Shown here in pieces: positions 61,851 through 64,000 of a stretch of 64,000 nt of DNA. Position numbers and translations under genes: made by a program. The notes beneath the pieces are model-generated. The model was not told the origin of the DNA. It searched no databases and saw only the letters and a list, made by a program, of their open reading frames with translations. Each line of letters opens with the position of its first letter. The stretch's first letter is position 1. The DNA is taken from assembly GCA_013215715.1 (NCBI GenBank), contig JABSQT010000003.1:79011-143010 (forward strand), given 5' to 3'. Source of the DNA: Mycoplasmatales bacterium. GTDB taxonomy: Bacteria; Bacillota_I; Bacilli_A; Mycoplasmatales; Metamycoplasmataceae.

Positions 61851-62928
61851 ATAAATCTCCAAGTAATTCATTCATAAATTCTTCATCAAGATTTTGAGTA
61901 ACAATTTCTTTTTGTTCAGGTATTTTAGTTTCCCTATCATTTTCTTTGATGATGGGTTCATTATATATTTCTTCTTCAACCTCAATTATGTCTTCAACAC
62001 TTTGTTGAACTAATGTATTTGAATTAAGGAGTTCATCCATGAAATCTTTATCCAATGATTGTCTATGGAGTTTTGTCTCCTCATTTAATAAAGTGACTTT
62101 CTTTGATTTTTCAATAATTTTTGGTTGAATTTCCAACTTTTCTTCAAGACCCATAGAATTTAATAATTCATCAGCATAGTTATCATCGTAGTTACGATTA
62201 TGAAGTTTTGCTTCTTTATTAACTGTTGCTTTCTTTTTGTATTGAGCTTTCGCATTAGTAGATCTTGCATGTTTGGTTGTGATATTATCCACTTTATCTA
62301 AACCTCATAATTTTAATAATTCTTGAGAATATTTTTCATCTAGTTTTTCAGAATAAAGTTCTTTATTATTTTGTTTAACACGTTTGATTTTTTTATATAT
62401 TTTATTATTTGTTTGTTTGAAAGATTTATCTTCCACCTTTTGAAATTTCTTTTCAAGATCATTAATAACATCTTCAGAAGATTTTCCATTAAATATCGAT
62501 TCTTTCAATATTTTTTCTATTTTTAATCTTTCTTTATATTCTGTTTTCATAAATTCTACAAATCTTGAAGTTGAATTTATAAATGCAGTTAATAATAAAT
62601 AATTTTTATTATCTCCTGTATCAGTAAAAGCTAAAGTCATATCAACTTCTCCTAATGAAATATTAGCGATAAATATTTTTTCTTTTTTATAAGTTGCAAA
62701 TATTTTTGTCGTTCCACAAATAACCGATCTAATAAATTGAGAATATTCAACTTTTTCTTTATTGAGACCTAATCTTTCATTGAGTTTTAAATGAGCATGA
62801 TCTGTTAAGTATACGCTTTTATCTTCAAATTTTGCTTTCGATTTAATCTCCAGAGAACCTAATGATAAAGTTTGTTCTGTAAATTTTTTTATAATATGGT
62901 TTGTTAATTTTAATTGGTTAAGAGTCAT
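61849..62928 (-). CDS. Protein with BrnT/DUF4258-like N-terminus and four ELL motifs (359 aa)
   Basis: One frame across a UGA Trp at residue 209. Residues about 25-125 (VYLTDHAHLKLNERLGL, then AFTDTGDNKNYLLLTAF) recall the small toxin-like BrnT/DUF4258 fold, only by pattern. The second half is Lys-rich and carries four copies of a short motif: LDEKYSQELLKLWGL, YDDNYADELLNSMGL, LDKDFMDELLNS and LDEEFMNELLGDL, mostly preceded by K-L-H or similar. These look like linear peptide motifs for binding a partner. Leaderless promoter at 62936. Function unknown. Confidence 0.65.
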
Positions 62929-62935
62929 ATATAAT

Positions 62936-62941
62936 ATTATA
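62936..62941 (-). promoter_or_regulatory. -10 box of the 62928 gene
   Basis: Minus-strand TATAAT with seven bases to the ATG, no ribosome-binding site. Confidence 0.5.
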
Positions 62942-62969
62942 CATTTTACCCATATTTAAAAGTACATAA

Positions 62970-62997
62970 TAAAAAACGAATCAAGTATGATTCGCTT
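62970..62997. terminator. Hairpin in the right-end gap
   Basis: CGAATC and GATTCG arms; on the minus strand followed by a T run. No gene ends at it that I can support. Confidence 0.45.
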
Positions 62998-64000
62998 TAT
63001 TATTTATATTAGTATAAAGAGTGCCATGTCCCCTAAATACTGTTTATACGTTAAAGAAATGAATTGTACCTTTGCCAGAAAGTACATATATTTTGAATTT
63101 TATCTTTACGAGATAAAAAATCTCGCATTTATATATTGAGATAATATATCCATCTTTAATTCAACTTTATTTTTGAGGAAGACAAAAAAGTTGAATTTAT
63201 TCCAATAATGATAAATGAAAAAAATCACTACAAGAATGATCATAATGCTTTTTAACAATCCACAATATTAAAATGTTGTATTGTTTATTTGCATTATTTT
63301 TTATAAAACAGCGTCTTCCAATTAAATTATACCCTTAAATTCTTTTGTTTTAAAGGGGATAGCCTTCTGATGAAATCGCTAAATTAATTTATTTTAGATA
63401 TTGGATATTGGAAGCAAATATATTTTTTAAAGGCCAACCAATATAAAACAACAATCACAATAAATTTGTTTATATTTAAATTTGTATTAAAAAAATATTA
63501 TTTTTATTTATATATAACAAAATATAACATTTGAGTTCATTACTATATTTTTATTTTTTTGAGGTATTAGCACTTATTTTTGATTATTTCATAAAAAAAT
63601 AAATAAAAATTCAGGCAAAAATTCACATACTTGGCTGTTATTTTTTTATAACTTAGAAAAAAAATTCCAGAAAACATACTTATTAGATTAAAAAATGCAT
63701 TTTTATTTTTGAGGGTGTCTTATACTCAGTAATTTCATGATTTTTCTTATAAAAAGCACCATATAATTTAAATGTCCTAATTTACATATAGGATGTTCGG
63801 ATGATTATTAAAAGATATATTAACTAACTTAGGAATTTAGTTAATGAAAGTTCGCAAAATATCTTTTCAATAAATATGGGAAACTCTTTTCAAACCATAT
63901 CTGAAGTTGTCAAGTTTAAAGATAAATGCAAATTATGTTGTTAAATATAAGAATGGTAATCTAAATGTTTACACCTAACTAAGAACACATACTATTAGAT
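62998..64000. other. Right-end gap of about 1 kb, apparently decayed
   Basis: No convincing gene. Short UGA=Trp frames exist on both strands (60 codons at 63026-63208 plus; 45 codons at 63106-63243 minus with a hydrophobic start; a 36-codon fragment ending near 63978 with ANYVVKYKNGNLNVYT), but none has a clear start signal and the first two overlap. A nested hairpin lies at 63809-63866 (AAAAGATAT/ATATCTTTT around TTAACTAA/TTAGTTAA). Best read as remnants of genes plus AT-rich sequence. Confidence 0.4.

Noticed and set aside
1-63000. Many genes appear broken by TGA stop codons
   Set aside because: The TGA codons fall at conserved Trp positions in pgi, topA, lysS, clpB and others, so this is the UGA=Trp code, not pseudogenisation.
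1-64000. tRNA or rRNA genes
   Set aside because: I found no cloverleaf with a T-arm GGTTCRA and CCA context, and no GC-richer rRNA-like stretch, by reading; a tRNA scan could still find one.

Overview
This window comes from a wall-less, AT-rich mollicute that reads UGA as tryptophan. Nearly every long gene contains in-frame TGA codons at conserved Trp positions (pgi, topA, lysS, clpB), and there are many lipobox lipoproteins. The order P80-like lipoprotein, P60-like lipoprotein, hinT (23.3-27.0 kb) is the arrangement known from Mycoplasma hominis, so a hominis-group or related Mycoplasma (Metamycoplasma/Mycoplasmopsis) is the best guess. I recognised no rRNA, tRNA or CRISPR array.

Layout. 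1-5.4 kb: two tandem surface proteins made of 122-residue (366 bp) Ala/Lys-rich coiled-coil repeats with the same C-terminal membrane anchor; the second also carries a propeller-like domain. 5.5-8.7 kb: a small unknown protein, a PnuC-type transporter fused to a deoxynucleoside kinase, a 38-residue zinc ribbon and a WYL-type regulator. 8.7-14.1 kb: a complete, translationally coupled sialic-acid operon (nanE, nanA, SSS symporter, nanQ/yhcH, nanK) divergent from an RpiR regulator. 14.4-18.6 kb: a small membrane protein, a coiled-coil/propeller surface protein, an amino-acid permease and a Cys-rich ArsR regulator. 18.8-23.2 kb: phosphomannomutase/phosphoglucomutase with a long tail, S1 protein plus pgi, and a LicD-like protein with a degenerate active site. 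23.3-31.1 kb: P80/P60 lipoproteins, hinT, three tandem HAD phosphatases and lysS. 31.2-38.1 kb: a DUF368 membrane protein, a giant FtsX-type permease with its ATPase, and a small protein. 38.2-45.7 kb: three lipoproteins, rsmG, two tandem deoxynucleoside kinases and topA. 46.0-52.4 kb: the two halves of a dprA gene flank a 5.6 kb island carrying two small proteins, a HEPN-like protein, an AbiEi/AbiEii pair and an intact IS3-family element. 52.5-64.0 kb: a propeller surface protein, cold-shock protein, a candidate structured RNA, clpB with a CIRCE operator, a SHOCT-like membrane protein, cutC, NfeD/SPFH, a DEDDh exonuclease, a repeat-motif protein and about 1 kb of apparently decayed sequence.

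How genes work together. Import and salvage dominate: sialic acid is taken up by the symporter and converted by NanQ, NanA, NanK and NanE toward amino-sugar phosphate, feeding glycolysis (pgi is here). The PnuC-kinase fusion plus two further kinases would trap deoxynucleosides as nucleotides. The surface is decorated by repeat proteins and lipoproteins.

Most novel candidates: (1) the PnuC-deoxynucleoside kinase fusion; (2) a HEPN gene divergent from AbiEi/AbiEii, with perfect palindromes of one shared core at both promoters and a 50 bp perfect palindrome between them, suggesting a three-gene co-regulated defence/toxin module; (3) insertion of that module's island into the A-run of dprA; (4) a 222-nt candidate RNA upstream of the cold-shock gene; (5) a frequent promoter layout with exactly 6 nt between the -10 box and the start codon, implying leaderless mRNAs; and (6) a TTGTATATACAA-type operator at three promoters.
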